Shown one piece after another: positions 27,279 through 36,817 of a DNA stretch of 64,000 bases. The notes under the pieces are model-generated. The model did no database searches, was not told where the DNA came from, and saw only the letters and a list, made by a program, of their open reading frames with translations. The translations under genes were made by a program, and so were the position numbers. Every line of letters begins with the position of its first letter. The first letter of the stretch is position 1. The stretch lies in assembly GCF_900102195.1 (NCBI RefSeq), contig NZ_FNBE01000002.1, positions 124,001 through 188,000 of the forward strand. Reading direction: 5' to 3'. The DNA is from Pseudonocardia oroxyli. GTDB taxonomy: Bacteria; Actinomycetota; Actinomycetes; Mycobacteriales; Pseudonocardiaceae.

Positions 27279-27505
27279 GGGTCACCGTGCTGACGCGGGT
27301 GGGCTGTCACCTCTGCGAGGTCGCCGAGTCCGACGTGGCCCGGATCTGCGGTGAGCTGGGCGTGGAGTGGACCACCGAGGACGTCGACGCCGACGACGAG
27401 CTGCGCGCCGAGTACGGCGACATGGTCCCGGTCATCCAGATCGACGGGAGGACCCACGGCTACTACGCGGTCGAGGAGGCGCGCCTCCGCAAGGCCCTGA
27501 CCTGA
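27275..27505 (+). CDS. glutaredoxin-like protein (Rv0508-like)
   Basis: 76 residues, GTG start. Thioredoxin-fold mini-protein with the redox pair CHLC near residue 11 and the cis-Pro MVPVIQID. In mycobacteria the equivalent gene lies just before hemA; here the molybdopterin oxidoreductase, fasciclin and rex genes are in between. Confidence 0.85.
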   Translation: MRVTVLTRVGCHLCEVAESDVARICGELGVEWTTEDVDADDELRAEYGDMVPVIQIDGRTHGYYAVEEARLRKALT

Positions 27506-27593
27506 CGGAGTGTGGCTCCACGATGCGGGGCGACGGTGGGGAGATCACCGTTTCGTCACATCCTCCGGGACCGCCCTGGCGGAGGATGGTCCG

Positions 27594-29117
27594 GTGAAGC
27601 CCTCTCTCGCCACGACCCTCCGCGCGCCCGTCGCGATCGGGGTGCTGCTCCTCGCGATCGTGGCCGCGCTCGCCGCCGGGCAGCTGGTGGCCGGGTTGGT
27701 GGCGCCGTCGTCGTCGCCGTTCCTGCAGGTGGGGGACGCGGTGGTGCGGCTGGCGCCTGCGCCCGTGGTCGAGTTCGCCAAGTCCGCGTTCGGCACCGCG
27801 GACAAGCCGGTGCTGCTGGTCGGGATCGGCGTGGTGCTGCTGCTGGTCGCGGTCGGCGCGGGCCTGGCCTCGCGCCGGTTCGCCACCGTCGGGCAGGTCA
27901 CGGTGGGGGTGCTCGGCGTGCTCGGCATCGCCGCGACCGCCACGAACCCGACCTTCGCGCCCACCGACCTGCTCGCGCCGGTCGTGGCCGCGGGGGTGGG
28001 CTGGTGGGTGTTCCGCGAGCTGCACCGGCGGGCCATGGAGTACACGGGATCGGCCGACGGGATCACCCGGCGGCGGTTCCTCCAGGCCACCGCGGTGGTC
28101 GGCGGGCTCTCCGTCGTCGGCGGCGGCGCGGGCGTGCTGCTCGGTCGGCCCACGATCGACTCCCGCGCGGTCGTGACCGCCCGGCTGGCCGCCGCGTCGG
28201 TCGCCCGCGAGACGGGGGCCGGCACGGACTTCGGGCTCACCCCCTACCTCACGCCGAACACCGACTTCTACCGGATCGACACGGCCCTGCGGGTGCCCCA
28301 GCTGCGGGCCGAGGACTGGAGCCTGCGCGTCCACGGGATGGTGGACCGCGAGCTCACGTTGACCTTCGACGACCTCCTGGCCCGACCGCTCGTCGAGCGG
28401 ACCGTGACGCTCACCTGCGTGTCCAACGACGTCGGTGGCGACCTGATCTCCACGGCCCGGTTCGTCGGCGTCGAGCTGGCGGACGTGCTGCGCGCCGCAG
28501 GCCCGCGGCCGGGCGCCGACCAGGTGTTCTCCACCAGCTCGGACGGCTGGACGGCGGGCACCCCCACCGAGGTGCTGCTCGAACCCGGGCGGGGCGCGCT
28601 GCTGGCCGTCGGGATGAACGGGGAGGCGCTGCCCACCGAGCACGGGTTCCCGGTGCGGATGGTCGTCCCCGGCCTCTACGGCTACGTCTCGGCGACCAAG
28701 TGGGTCACCGACCTCGAGCTGACGACGTTCGCCGCCCGCGAGTCCTACTGGGAGCAGCGCGGCTGGGGCGAACGCGGCCCGATCAAGACCGAGGCCCGCA
28801 TCGACCTCCCGCGCCCGTTCGCCGCCGTGCCCGCGGGCGCGGTCACGGTCGCCGGGATCGCGTGGTCGCAGCCGCGCGGGATCTCGCGGGTGGAGTACAG
28901 CGTCGACGGCGGGCCCTGGGCCGAGGCCGAGCTGGCCGACACGGTCGGGGGCGACACGTGGCGGATGTGGCGGGGTTCCGTCGAGGTCGGCGCGGGCAGC
29001 CATACGATGCGCGTCCGGGCGACCGACGGGACGGGTGCGCTGCAGACCGAGCGGGCCGCAGACGTCCTGCCGGACGGCGCGACCGGCTGGCCTGCGGTGA
29101 TCTTCACCGCGCGGTAG
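27594..29117 (+). CDS. molybdopterin-dependent oxidoreductase, sulfite-oxidase family, membrane-anchored
   Basis: 507 residues. N-terminal membrane helices (about four, to residue 145), RRRFLQ, then the oxidoreductase molybdopterin-binding domain (about 200-390) with Mo-ligand Cys275 in VTLTCVSNDVGG and LYGYVSATKWV, and the C-terminal dimerisation beta-sandwich (GISRVEYSVDGGPW ... MRVRATDGTG). GTG start with GGAGG 8 nt upstream. Probably acts outside the membrane on an unknown substrate; often found with fasciclin lipoproteins, as here. Confidence 0.88.
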   Translation: MKPSLATTLRAPVAIGVLLLAIVAALAAGQLVAGLVAPSSSPFLQVGDAVVRLAPAPVVEFAKSAFGTADKPVLLVGIGVVLLLVAVGAGLASRRFATVGQVTVGVLGVLGIAATATNPTFAPTDLLAPVVAAGVGWWVFRELHRRAMEYTGSADGITRRRFLQATAVVGGLSVVGGGAGVLLGRPTIDSRAVVTARLAAASVARETGAGTDFGLTPYLTPNTDFYRIDTALRVPQLRAEDWSLRVHGMVDRELTLTFDDLLARPLVERTVTLTCVSNDVGGDLISTARFVGVELADVLRAAGPRPGADQVFSTSSDGWTAGTPTEVLLEPGRGALLAVGMNGEALPTEHGFPVRMVVPGLYGYVSATKWVTDLELTTFAARESYWEQRGWGERGPIKTEARIDLPRPFAAVPAGAVTVAGIAWSQPRGISRVEYSVDGGPWAEAELADTVGGDTWRMWRGSVEVGAGSHTMRVRATDGTGALQTERAADVLPDGATGWPAVIFTAR

Positions 29118-29141
29118 ACGAGGGCGACAGACGAGGTGGAC

Positions 29142-29768
29142 ATGAGGAAGCTCTGGGCGGTACTCCCGGCACTGGCGATCGTGGGCGCGTGTTCGGCGCC
29201 CAGCCAGCAGGCGTCGACCGCCACGGACGTGCCGCCGGTCCCGACCGTCGCCGCGCAGGGTGCGAAGACCCCGGCCCCCTCGCCGGACGTCGCCGTGGCG
29301 GCGTTCGGGCCCGGCTGCGCCGACCTCCCGCTGTCCGACGACCCGGGCTCGTTGGACAACGTGCGCCTGCAGCCGGTCGCCGCGGCCATCGAGTCGAGCC
29401 CGGAGCTGAGCAGGCTGCACGAGGCGATCGTGCGGGCGGGGCTGACCGACCTGCTGAACACCGCCCCGGGGCTGACCGTCTTCGCGCCGACCAACGCGGC
29501 CTTCGAGGCGGCGCCCGCCCTGTCCGACCCCGCCCGGCTGCGCGCGCTGCTGGAGTACCACGTGTCGAACACCCGGGAGACCGGCGCCCAGCTGCGCGCC
29601 GCGGGGGTCTCGCAGCAGCTCGAGGGCGGCGAGGTCCGGGTCGGCGGCACCCCGGAGGAGACGACGGTCACGGACGGCGCGGGCACCGAGGCGGCCGTGA
29701 CGTGCGGGGACATCACCACGGAGAACGCGAACGTGTTCCTGGTCGACCACGTGTTGCAGCCGTCCTGA
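29142..29768 (+). CDS. fasciclin (FAS1) domain lipoprotein
   Basis: 208 residues. Signal peptide with lipobox IVGAC, a Thr/Pro linker, then one FAS1 domain (about 85-205): GLTDLLNTAPGLTVFAPTNAAF and EYHVSN, ending in ANVFLVDHVLQPS. Surface adhesion-type domain like MPT70/MPT83 of mycobacteria. 24 bp after the molybdopterin oxidoreductase gene, likely one operon, closed by a perfect hairpin. Confidence 0.9.
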   Translation: MRKLWAVLPALAIVGACSAPSQQASTATDVPPVPTVAAQGAKTPAPSPDVAVAAFGPGCADLPLSDDPGSLDNVRLQPVAAAIESSPELSRLHEAIVRAGLTDLLNTAPGLTVFAPTNAAFEAAPALSDPARLRALLEYHVSNTRETGAQLRAAGVSQQLEGGEVRVGGTPEETTVTDGAGTEAAVTCGDITTENANVFLVDHVLQPS

Positions 29769-29805
29769 GCAGGCGCAGGCCCGGCCGGGCGCGGTGAACG
29801 GCCGT

Positions 29806-29832
29806 CGGCGGGCGACCACCGGTCGCCCGCCG
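29806..29832 (+). terminator. hairpin after the fasciclin gene
   Basis: Perfect 12-bp stem CGGCGGGCGACC / GGTCGCCCGCCG with a 3-nt loop, 37 bp past the stop. Confidence 0.65.
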
Positions 29833-29874
29833 TGGGTCGCGTACGAGACCACGCCGCGGACCAAGATCGCAACT

Positions 29875-29903
29875 TTGTGCGCACGTTCACGAGCGACTAC
29901 CGT
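29875..29903 (+). promoter_or_regulatory. promoter of the rex-hem operon with a candidate Rex operator
   Basis: TTGTGC (29875-29880), 17-nt spacer, TACCGT (29898-29903). The bases 29876-29891, TGTGCGCACGTTCACG, match the Rex operator TGTGAAC-N2-GTTCACA at 11 of 14 defined positions and overlap the -35 box, the place for repression. Rex autoregulates rex-hemACD in Streptomyces coelicolor. Confidence 0.55.
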
Positions 29904-30011
29904 GTGATGGCGTCGCCGCCAGGGTATTCACCGCGTGATCCTCCGGCCGCGCAGGCCGTCGGCCCCAGCCCGCGGCCCATCGACGAGTAGGACACCTCGA
30001 GGAGCCGCCGC

Positions 30012-30746
30012 GTGATGCTGCCGCCGCAGGCCGACCCCGGTGACTCCGAGAAGGTCGTCAAGGTCATCCCGGAGGCGACCGTCGCCCGGCTCGCGGTCTA
30101 CCTGCGGGTGCTCGGCCAGCTGGCGGACGGCGGCGCCGAGACGGTGTCGTCGGAGGAGCTCGCGGCGGTCAGCGGGGTCAACTCGGCCAAGCTGCGCAAG
30201 GACCTCAGCCACCTCGGCACCTACGGGATCCGCGGCGTGGGCTACGACGTGGCGTCCCTGCAGCACGAGCTGGAGAAGGTGCTGGGGCTCGACCACCCGC
30301 AGGCCGTCGCGCTGGTCGGGGTCGGGAACCTCGGGCACGCGCTCGCGGGCTACGGCGGCTTCGGCGGCCGCGGCTTCCCCGTCACCGCCATGTTCGACGT
30401 CGACCCCGACCTGGTCGGCACGCCGATCAACGGCATCGAGGTCCGGCACGTGCGGGACATCCCCGCGGTCTGCCCGGCGGTGGGCGTCACCATCGGCATG
30501 ATCGCCACGCCCGCGCAGGCCGCCCAGCAGGTGTGCGACCAGCTCGTGGCCGCCGGCGTGCACTCCATCCTGAACTTCGCCCCCACCGTGCTGCAGGTGC
30601 CTGCGGAGGTGGAGGTCCGCAAGGTCGACCTCGCCGTGGAGCTGCAGGTGCTCGCCTTCCACGTGGCGGGGCGTATCAACGAGGGCGGGCCGACCTCTCC
30701 CCAGGTCGTGCACGGACGCAACGGATCGGCGGTAGCCACATCATGA
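30012..30746 (+). CDS. rex: Rex, redox-sensing NADH/NAD+ repressor
   Basis: 244 residues. N-terminal winged helix ([28 protein letters not shown] region, about 45-75) and a Rossmann domain starting [18 protein letters not shown]. Binds DNA when NADH is low. GTG 30012 has GAGGAG 7 nt upstream. Overlaps hemA by 4 bp (ATGA), which couples redox sensing to heme synthesis as in Streptomyces; mycobacteria lack this gene at the locus. Confidence 0.95.
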   Translation: MMLPPQADPGDSEKVVKVIPEATVARLAVYLRVLGQLADGGAETVSSEELAAVSGVNSAKLRKDLSHLGTYGIRGVGYDVASLQHELEKVLGLDHPQAVALVGVGNLGHALAGYGGFGGRGFPVTAMFDVDPDLVGTPINGIEVRHVRDIPAVCPAVGVTIGMIATPAQAAQQVCDQLVAAGVHSILNFAPTVLQVPAEVEVRKVDLAVELQVLAFHVAGRINEGGPTSPQVVHGRNGSAVATS

Positions 30747-32098
30747 GCGTGCTGGTCGTCGGCTTGTCGCACCACAGTGCGCCGGTCGATGTGCTGGAGA
30801 AGGTCGCGGTCTCGGCCGACGACGTGCCCAAGCTGCTGGACGAGATGGTCCGGCGGGCGCACGTCTCCGAGGTCACCCTGCTCTCGACCTGCAACCGGGT
30901 CGAGGTCTACGCGGTCGTGGACGCCTTCCACGGCGGCCTCGCGGACGTCTCCGAGGTGCTCGGCAGGCACTCCGGGCTGCCGATGGCCGACCTCACCGAG
31001 CACTTCTTCGTGCACTACGCGGGCTCCGCGGTGCAGCACCTGTTCTCCGTGGCCGCGGGTCTGGACTCGATGGTCGTCGGCGAGTCGCAGATCCTCGGCC
31101 AGCTCCGCCAGGCCTACGCCACCGCGGACCAGACCGGGACCGTCGGCCGGGTGCTCCACGAGCTCGCCCAGCAGGCGCTGCGCGTCGGCAAGCGGGTGCA
31201 GGCCACCACGGGCATCGACGGCGCGGGCGCGTCGGTCGTGTCCGAGGCCCTCGCGGACGCCTCGACCGTGCTCGACGGGTTGGCCGGGCGCAAGGCGGTG
31301 CTGGTCGGGGCGGGCGCGATGGGCGCACTGGCCGCCGCGCACCTGCGCCGGGCGGGCGCCGCCGAGATCACCGTGCTCAACCGCAGCCTGGACCGGGCGC
31401 AGCGGCTCGCGGAGAAGTCCGGCGAGGCGGGCCTGCCCGCCCGCGCGGGGCTGCTCACCGACCTGCCCGCCGAGCTGGCGGACGCGGACCTGCTCGTCGC
31501 CTGCACCGGGGCGATCGGCACGGTCGTCGAGGCCGGTGCCGTCGCCCAGGGGCTCGCGGGCCGCGCGGCGCCGCTCGTGGTGTGCGACCTCGGCCTGCCG
31601 AAGGACGTCGACGCCGCGGTGGCCGAGCTGCCCCGGGTCACCGTCGTCGACCTCGCGGCCCTGCAGCAGCGGCTCGCGGGTCCCGCGAACAACGGCGCCG
31701 TCGCCAAGGCCGCCGAGCTGGTCGCCGAGGAGGCCCAGCACTACCTGGCCGCGCAGCGGTCCGCGGAGGTCACCCCGACCGTCACCGCCCTGCGCCGCCG
31801 CGCCTCCGAGGTGGTGGACGCCGAGCTGCTGCGGCTCGACTCCCGCCTCCCCGAGCTGCCGGACGCGGTGCGGGACGAGTTCACCAAGACCGTCCGCCGC
31901 GTCGTCGACAAGCTGCTGCACACGCCGACCGTGCAGGTCAAGCGGCTCGCCGAGGGCCCGGACGGGGACAGCTACGCCGCCGCGCTGCGCACCCTGTTCG
32001 AGCTCGACCCGGGCAAGCCCGCCGCCGTGGCGGGCTCGTCGATCCGGGGCAAGGACGTGGCCGTGGCCATCGACGCGCCGGTGGAGGACGAGCGATGA
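30743..32098 (+). CDS. hemA: glutamyl-tRNA reductase
   Basis: First committed step of C5-pathway heme synthesis: reduces glutamyl-tRNA to glutamate-1-semialdehyde with NADPH. 451 residues. Catalytic Cys50 in [32 protein letters not shown], and the NADPH loop [17 protein letters not shown]-terminal dimerisation helix is complete. Overlaps rex and hemC by 4 bp each. Confidence 0.97.
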   Translation: MSVLVVGLSHHSAPVDVLEKVAVSADDVPKLLDEMVRRAHVSEVTLLSTCNRVEVYAVVDAFHGGLADVSEVLGRHSGLPMADLTEHFFVHYAGSAVQHLFSVAAGLDSMVVGESQILGQLRQAYATADQTGTVGRVLHELAQQALRVGKRVQATTGIDGAGASVVSEALADASTVLDGLAGRKAVLVGAGAMGALAAAHLRRAGAAEITVLNRSLDRAQRLAEKSGEAGLPARAGLLTDLPAELADADLLVACTGAIGTVVEAGAVAQGLAGRAAPLVVCDLGLPKDVDAAVAELPRVTVVDLAALQQRLAGPANNGAVAKAAELVAEEAQHYLAAQRSAEVTPTVTALRRRASEVVDAELLRLDSRLPELPDAVRDEFTKTVRRVVDKLLHTPTVQVKRLAEGPDGDSYAAALRTLFELDPGKPAAVAGSSIRGKDVAVAIDAPVEDER

Positions 32099-33018
32099 CA
32101 CTCCGCGTGGGCACCCGCCCGTCCACCCTCGCGATGGCCCAGTCCGGCACCGTGCGGGACCTCATCAGCGCCGCAGGCCGGGACGCCGAGCTGGTCGACG
32201 TCCACACGACCGGCGACCGCTCGCTCGCCCCGATCGAGCAGCTCGGCGTGGGCGTGTTCGTCTCGCAGCTGCGCGAGGCGCTCGTCGCGGGCGAGGTGGA
32301 CGTGGCGGTGCACTCCTACAAGGACCTGCCCACCGCGCCGGACCCGCGGCTCGCGCTGGCCGCCGTGCCCGTCCGCGAGGACCCGCGGGACGCGTTGGTG
32401 GCCGACACCGTGCTCGGCGCGCTGCGGCCCGGGTCGCGGATCGGCACCGGGTCGCCGCGGCGGACCGTGCAGCTGCACGCGCTCGGGCTCGGCCTGGTGG
32501 TCGTCCCGATCCGCGGCAACGTGGACACCCGGATCGGCAAGGTCCGCTCCGGCGAGCTCGACGGCGTGGTCGTCGCGGCCGCGGGACTGCGCCGGTTGGG
32601 CCGGGTGTCGGAGGCGAGCGAACTGCTCGACCCCCTGCAGATGTTGCCCGCCCCCGCCCAGGGGGCGCTGGCGATCGAGTGTCGGGCCGGGGACACGGAG
32701 CTGATCGAGTTCCTGTCCGCCGTGCTCGACGACGCGGGCGTCCGGGCGGCGGTCAGCGCCGAGCGGGCCGTGCTCGCGGCGTTGGAGGCCGGATGCAGCG
32801 CACCCGTGGCCGCCCACGCGGACGTGGTGGAGGACCTCGACGACGAGGGGCGCGTGGTCGAGCGGCTGTCGCTGCGCGCCGTGGTCGGGATCGGAGAGGT
32901 GACCGAGGGCGCACTGCTGCGCGCGTCCGTCACCGGGGATATCGAGAACGCCGAGAAGCTCGGCGCGTCCCTCGCGCTCGAGCTGCTCGACATGGGCGCC
33001 GACGAGCTTGCGCGCTAG
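32095..33018 (+). CDS. hemC: porphobilinogen deaminase (hydroxymethylbilane synthase)
   Basis: Joins four porphobilinogens to hydroxymethylbilane. 307 residues. [14 protein letters not shown] start, [28 protein letters not shown], and dipyrromethane cofactor Cys234 in [12 protein letters not shown]. Confidence 0.97.
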   Translation: MTLRVGTRPSTLAMAQSGTVRDLISAAGRDAELVDVHTTGDRSLAPIEQLGVGVFVSQLREALVAGEVDVAVHSYKDLPTAPDPRLALAAVPVREDPRDALVADTVLGALRPGSRIGTGSPRRTVQLHALGLGLVVVPIRGNVDTRIGKVRSGELDGVVVAAAGLRRLGRVSEASELLDPLQMLPAPAQGALAIECRAGDTELIEFLSAVLDDAGVRAAVSAERAVLAALEAGCSAPVAAHADVVEDLDDEGRVVERLSLRAVVGIGEVTEGALLRASVTGDIENAEKLGASLALELLDMGADELAR

Positions 33019-33049
33019 AGAAGAAGACGCTGGGAGCGTAGGAACAACA

Positions 33050-34579
33050 ATGACTCGCACAACCCCGACCGCCGGTCGGATCGCCTTCGTGGGCTCCGGC
33101 CCCGGGGACCCCGGACTGCTGACCGTGCGCGCCCGCGAGGTGCTGTCCACGGCGCCGCTCGTGGTCAACGACCCGGACGTGCCCGAGGCGGTGTTGGGCC
33201 TGGTGGCCGAGGGCGCCGAGGTGCGGCCCGCCGTCGGCCAGCCCGCGGACGTCGCAGGCGACCTGGTCACCGAGGCGAAGTCCGGCCGCCCCGTGGTCCG
33301 GCTCGTCTCGGGCGACCCGCTGACCGTCGACGCCGTGGTGGCCGAGGCCCGGGCCGTGGCCGCCGCCGGGCTCGCCTTCGACGTGGTGCCCGGGGTCCCC
33401 GCCGGGACCGCCGTGCCCGCGTACGCGGGCGTCGCGCTCGGGTCCGGGCACGTCGAGGCGGACGTGCGCGCCGGCGTCGACTGGGCCGCGCTCTGCGCCT
33501 CCCCCGGCCCGCTGGTGCTGCACGCGGGCGCCGCCCACCTGGCCGAGGTCGCCACCGCGCTGACCGGCCAGGGCCGCGCCTCCGACAGCCCCGTCGCGGT
33601 CACCGCGCACGGCACCGAGAACACCCAGAAGACGGTCTCGACCACGATCGGCGCCATGGCGTCGGACGCCGCCGAGCTCGAGGGCCCGCTGGTCGTGACC
33701 GTCGGCGGCGCGCTCGACCTGGCCTGGTGGGAGTCCCGCGCGCTGTACGGCTGGCGCGTGCTGGTCCCGCGCACCAAGGACCAGGCGGGCGTGATGAGCG
33801 ACCGGCTGCGCATGCACGGGGCCATCCCCGAGGAGGTCCCGACCATCGCCGTCGAGCCGCCGCGCTCGCCCACCCAGATGGAGCGGGCGGTCAAGGGCCT
33901 GGTCGACGGGCGCTACGCCTGGGTCGTGTTCACCTCGACCAACGCCGTGCGCGCGGTCTGGGAGAAGTTCCACGAGTTCGGGCTGGACGCGCGGGCCTTC
34001 TCCGGCGTGAAGATCGCCTGCGTCGGCACCGCGACCGCCGAGAAGGTGCGCGAGTTCGGGATCGTCCCCGAGCTGGTCCCGGACATCGACGAGGCGCAGA
34101 CCAGCACGTCGGAGGGGCTGCTCGAGCTCTTCCCGCCGCACGACGACATCCTCGACCCGGTGGACCGCGTCCTGCTCCCGCGGGCGGACATCGCCACCGA
34201 GACCCTCGCCGCCGGGCTCACCGACCGCGGCTGGGAGATCGACGACGTGACCGCCTACCGAACCGTGCGCGCGGCCCCGCCGCCCGCCCCGATCCGCGAG
34301 GCGATCAAGACCGGCGGGTTCGACGCGGTCTGCTTCACCTCGTCGTCGACGGTGCGGAACCTGGTGGGCATCGCGGGCAAGCCGCACGCGCGCACGCTGG
34401 TGGCCTGCATCGGCCCGGCCACGGCGGAGACGGCCCGCGAGTTCGGCCTGCGCGTGGACGTCCAGCCGGAGGAGGCCCGCGTCCCGGCCCTGGTCGACGC
34501 GCTGGCGGCGCACGCGGCCAAGCTCCGCGCGGAGGGCGCCCTGCCGCCGCCGAAGAAGGTCAAGGCCCGCCGCCGCTGA
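33050..34579 (+). CDS. hemD: HemD fusion: divergent uroporphyrinogen methyltransferase domain plus uroporphyrinogen-III synthase
   Basis: 509 residues. Residues about 10-225 have the tetrapyrrole methylase fold (AFVGSGPGDPGLLTVRARE, RLVSGDPLTVDAV, VPGVPAGTAVPAYAGVALG). Residues about 240-495 are uroporphyrinogen-III synthase (VLVPRTKDQAGVMSDRL ... AFTSSSTVRNLVGIAGKP-type end, here VCFTSSSTVRNLVG). The methylase part lacks the usual GGDPFVFGRGGEE loop, so it may be inactive; the same arrangement is known in Streptomyces. Separated from hemC by 31 bp with a weak GGAAC site. Confidence 0.92.
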   Translation: MTRTTPTAGRIAFVGSGPGDPGLLTVRAREVLSTAPLVVNDPDVPEAVLGLVAEGAEVRPAVGQPADVAGDLVTEAKSGRPVVRLVSGDPLTVDAVVAEARAVAAAGLAFDVVPGVPAGTAVPAYAGVALGSGHVEADVRAGVDWAALCASPGPLVLHAGAAHLAEVATALTGQGRASDSPVAVTAHGTENTQKTVSTTIGAMASDAAELEGPLVVTVGGALDLAWWESRALYGWRVLVPRTKDQAGVMSDRLRMHGAIPEEVPTIAVEPPRSPTQMERAVKGLVDGRYAWVVFTSTNAVRAVWEKFHEFGLDARAFSGVKIACVGTATAEKVREFGIVPELVPDIDEAQTSTSEGLLELFPPHDDILDPVDRVLLPRADIATETLAAGLTDRGWEIDDVTAYRTVRAAPPPAPIREAIKTGGFDAVCFTSSSTVRNLVGIAGKPHARTLVACIGPATAETAREFGLRVDVQPEEARVPALVDALAAHAAKLRAEGALPPPKKVKARRR

Positions 34580-34590
34580 CCCCTGCTGCG

Positions 34591-34637
34591 ACGAACGGCG
34601 CGTTCGCTCCTACCTGGTGAGCGAACGCGCCGTTCGT
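34591..34637. repeat. 47-bp palindromic element, family C, copy 1
   Basis: Perfect 19-bp arms ACGAACGGCGCGTTCGCTC and GAGCGAACGCGCCGTTCGT around a 9-nt loop (ctacctggt). Lies 12 bp after the hemD stop, between convergent genes, and can serve as a terminator in both directions. Confidence 0.88.
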
Positions 34638-34654
34638 GTCTCGGGCCCGGATGA

Positions 34655-34701
34655 GCGAACGGCGCGTTGGTTCCCACCTGGTCGGCGAACGCGCCGTTCG
34701 C
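34655..34701. repeat. 47-bp palindromic element, family C, copy 2
   Basis: Arms GCGAACGGCGCGTT (34655-34668) and AACGCGCCGTTCGC (34688-34701), perfect over 14 bp, with a partly degraded inner part that still has the cacctggt loop. It ends 9 bp from the stop of the convergent vWA-domain gene. Confidence 0.85.
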
Positions 34702-34710
34702 CGGGGGCGG

Positions 34711-35505
34711 TCAGACCTTGGCGGGGCGGCGGAGCAGGTGCTCCCACCAGCGGCGTCGGCTCTCGGCGTCGGCGCGGTCGGCCTCGGCCAGGCGCTCGGC
34801 GGTGATCACCGGGATGACGGTGGTCTCGTCCGCGCCCGCCTCGTCGGCGTGGAAGGCGGGCGGGTAGGCGGCCCAGCGCTCCTCCTGGGAGAACCCCGCG
34901 ACGGGCTCCCACGGACCGACCTCGCGGGCGCGCGCCACGTACGCCGACGCGGCGGCGACACCCGCGCGCACGCCCTCGGCGGTCGGGGCCGCACCGATCG
35001 AGCGGAAGCCCTCGCCCCACGGCGCGAGCCCGGCGTGCTCGGCGACCGTGACGGTCACGACCTCCCACGCGTAGTCGCGCTCCTGCGTGGCGACCAGGTC
35101 GCGCAGCTCGTCCGGACCCCAGGTGGCGCTGCCCTCGTCGGCGCCCCCGGTGACGACCACCAGGAACACCCGCGCGGGGCGCTCGTCCTCCGGCATCCCG
35201 GCGAGGGCGGACCCCAGCCCGCCGACCAGCGCGCCGAGCGAGTCCCGGACCGCGGCCGTGCCCCGCCCGCGCAGCTTCGGGACGGCGGCGTCCCCGGCCG
35301 GGATCCCGCCGCCGAGCCTCCCGGCGCGACGACCGGTCGTGGTGACGTACACCTCGACCTCGCCGGGCCGGGCGGCCTGCTCGGTGAGGAGCCCGGCGAC
35401 GGCGGCGCGCACCTCGTCGCGCAGCGGGCCGAGCGAGCTGGATCGATCGAGAAGGAGGGCGATGACGCTGCGTCCCGGTTTGGTCACGCGCGCAGGATGC
35501 CCCAT
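34711..35505 (-). CDS. von Willebrand factor A-like domain protein
   Basis: 264 residues. MIDAS-type motif [10 protein letters not shown] (DxSxS) near residue 17 and [13 protein letters not shown] further on, in a Rossmann-like alternation. Function unknown. ATG 35505 or GTG 35487 can start it. It is transcribed away from hemB with only 45 bp between starts, so the two promoters overlap. It interrupts the otherwise co-oriented heme genes. Confidence 0.7.
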   Translation of the reverse strand: MGHPARVTKPGRSVIALLLDRSSSLGPLRDEVRAAVAGLLTEQAARPGEVEVYVTTTGRRAGRLGGGIPAGDAAVPKLRGRGTAAVRDSLGALVGGLGSALAGMPEDERPARVFLVVVTGGADEGSATWGPDELRDLVATQERDYAWEVVTVTVAEHAGLAPWGEGFRSIGAAPTAEGVRAGVAAASAYVARAREVGPWEPVAGFSQEERWAAYPPAFHADEAGADETTVIPVITAERLAEADRADAESRRRWWEHLLRRPAKV

Positions 35506-35538
35506 GGGGTGACCCGCCCCGGCACCCACCCCCGGTCG

Positions 35539-35544
35539 TACGCT
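35539..35544 (+). promoter_or_regulatory. -10 box of hemB
   Basis: TACGCT, 6 nt before ATG 35551. Confidence 0.45.
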
Positions 35545-35550
35545 GGGCGC

Positions 35551-36522
35551 ATGGGCTTCCCTGTGCAGCGGCCGCGGCGGTTGCGGACCACCCCCGCGCT
35601 CCGACGGCTGGTGGCCGAGACCGACGTCCGGCCCCGCCACCTCGTCCTGCCGATGTTCGTGCGCGAGGGCGCGGCCGAGCCCACCCCGATCGCGTCCATG
35701 CCCGGCGTGGTCCAGCACACCCGCGACAGCCTCCGCAAGGCGGCGGTCGAGGCGGTGCAGCGCGGCGTCGGCGGGATCATGCTGTTCGGCGTCCCCGCGA
35801 CCCACGACGCGGTCGGCTCCGGCGCCACGGACCCCGACGGGATCCTCAACGTCGCGCTGCGCGACCTGCGGGCGGAGCTCGGCGACGACACCGTCCTCAT
35901 GTCGGACCTCTGCCTCGACGAGTTCACCGACCACGGGCACTGCGGCGTCCTGGACGACCAGGGTCGCGTGGACAACGACGCCACCCTGGAGGTCTACGCC
36001 CGCATGGGCGTGGCGCAGGCCGAGGCGGGCGCCCACGTCGTGGGGCCGAGCGGGATGATGGACGGCCAGATCGGCGTCATCCGCGAGGCGCTCGACGAGG
36101 CGGGGCACACCGACACCGGCATCCTCGCGTACACCGCCAAGTACACCAGCGCCTTCTACGGCCCGTTCCGGGACGCCGTCGAGAGCCAGCTCAAGGGCGA
36201 CCGCAAGACCTACCAGCAGGACGGCGCGAACCTGCGGGAGTCGCTGCGCGAGCTCGCGCTCGACCTCGAGGAGGGCGCCGACATGGTCATGGTCAAGCCG
36301 GGCCTGCCCTACCTCGACGTGCTGCGGACCGTCGCCGACACCGCGGACGTCCCGGTCGCCGCGTACCAGGTCAGCGGCGAGTACGCGATGATCGAGGCCG
36401 CCGCCGCGAACGGGTGGCTGGAGCGCGAGCGCACCATCCTCGAGTCCCTGACCAGCTTCCGACGGGCCGGTGCGGACTTCGTCCTCACCTACTGGGCCGC
36501 GGAGGCCGCGGAGTGGCTGTGA
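35551..36522 (+). CDS. hemB: delta-aminolevulinic acid dehydratase (porphobilinogen synthase)
   Basis: Condenses two 5-aminolevulinates to porphobilinogen. 323 residues. Schiff-base lysines in [17 protein letters not shown] and [12 protein letters not shown]. The metal-site segment reads [14 protein letters not shown]: two of the three zinc cysteines with Asp in place of the middle one, the form seen in actinobacteria. GTGA overlap with the next gene. Confidence 0.97.
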   Translation: MGFPVQRPRRLRTTPALRRLVAETDVRPRHLVLPMFVREGAAEPTPIASMPGVVQHTRDSLRKAAVEAVQRGVGGIMLFGVPATHDAVGSGATDPDGILNVALRDLRAELGDDTVLMSDLCLDEFTDHGHCGVLDDQGRVDNDATLEVYARMGVAQAEAGAHVVGPSGMMDGQIGVIREALDEAGHTDTGILAYTAKYTSAFYGPFRDAVESQLKGDRKTYQQDGANLRESLRELALDLEEGADMVMVKPGLPYLDVLRTVADTADVPVAAYQVSGEYAMIEAAAANGWLERERTILESLTSFRRAGADFVLTYWAAEAAEWL

Positions 36523-36800
36523 ACGAACCCGGGGTGCTCACCGCGCTCACGGACCTGGACTTCGACCGCTTCGCCACGCCCGCGGTCGCCCGGCTGCTCT
36601 ACGTCGTGGGCATCGTGCTCATCGTCGTCGGGTACGTCGGCGTGGTGCTGGTGACCTTCTCCCGCGGCTTCGGCCTCGGGATCGCCGCGCTGGTGGGCGG
36701 GGCGGTGGCGGCGGTCTTCTCGCTGCTGCTCCTGCGGGTGGTCCTGGAGTTCCTCGTGGCGGTCGTCCGCCTGTCGCAGCGGACCCGTCGGGAGCCCTGA
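36519..36800 (+). CDS. DUF4282 small membrane protein
   Basis: 93 residues, GTG start overlapping the hemB stop. [26 protein letters not shown] and the second hydrophobic helix [24 protein letters not shown] are typical of DUF4282. Two membrane segments; function unknown. Confidence 0.8.
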   Translation: MNEPGVLTALTDLDFDRFATPAVARLLYVVGIVLIVVGYVGVVLVTFSRGFGLGIAALVGGAVAAVFSLLLLRVVLEFLVAVVRLSQRTRREP

Positions 36801-36804
36801 CCGG

Positions 36805-36810
36805 TACCCT
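36805..36810 (+). promoter_or_regulatory. -10 box upstream of the 36818 gene
   Basis: TACCCT, 7 nt before GTG 36818. Confidence 0.4.
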
Positions 36811-36817
36811 GGCCTGC

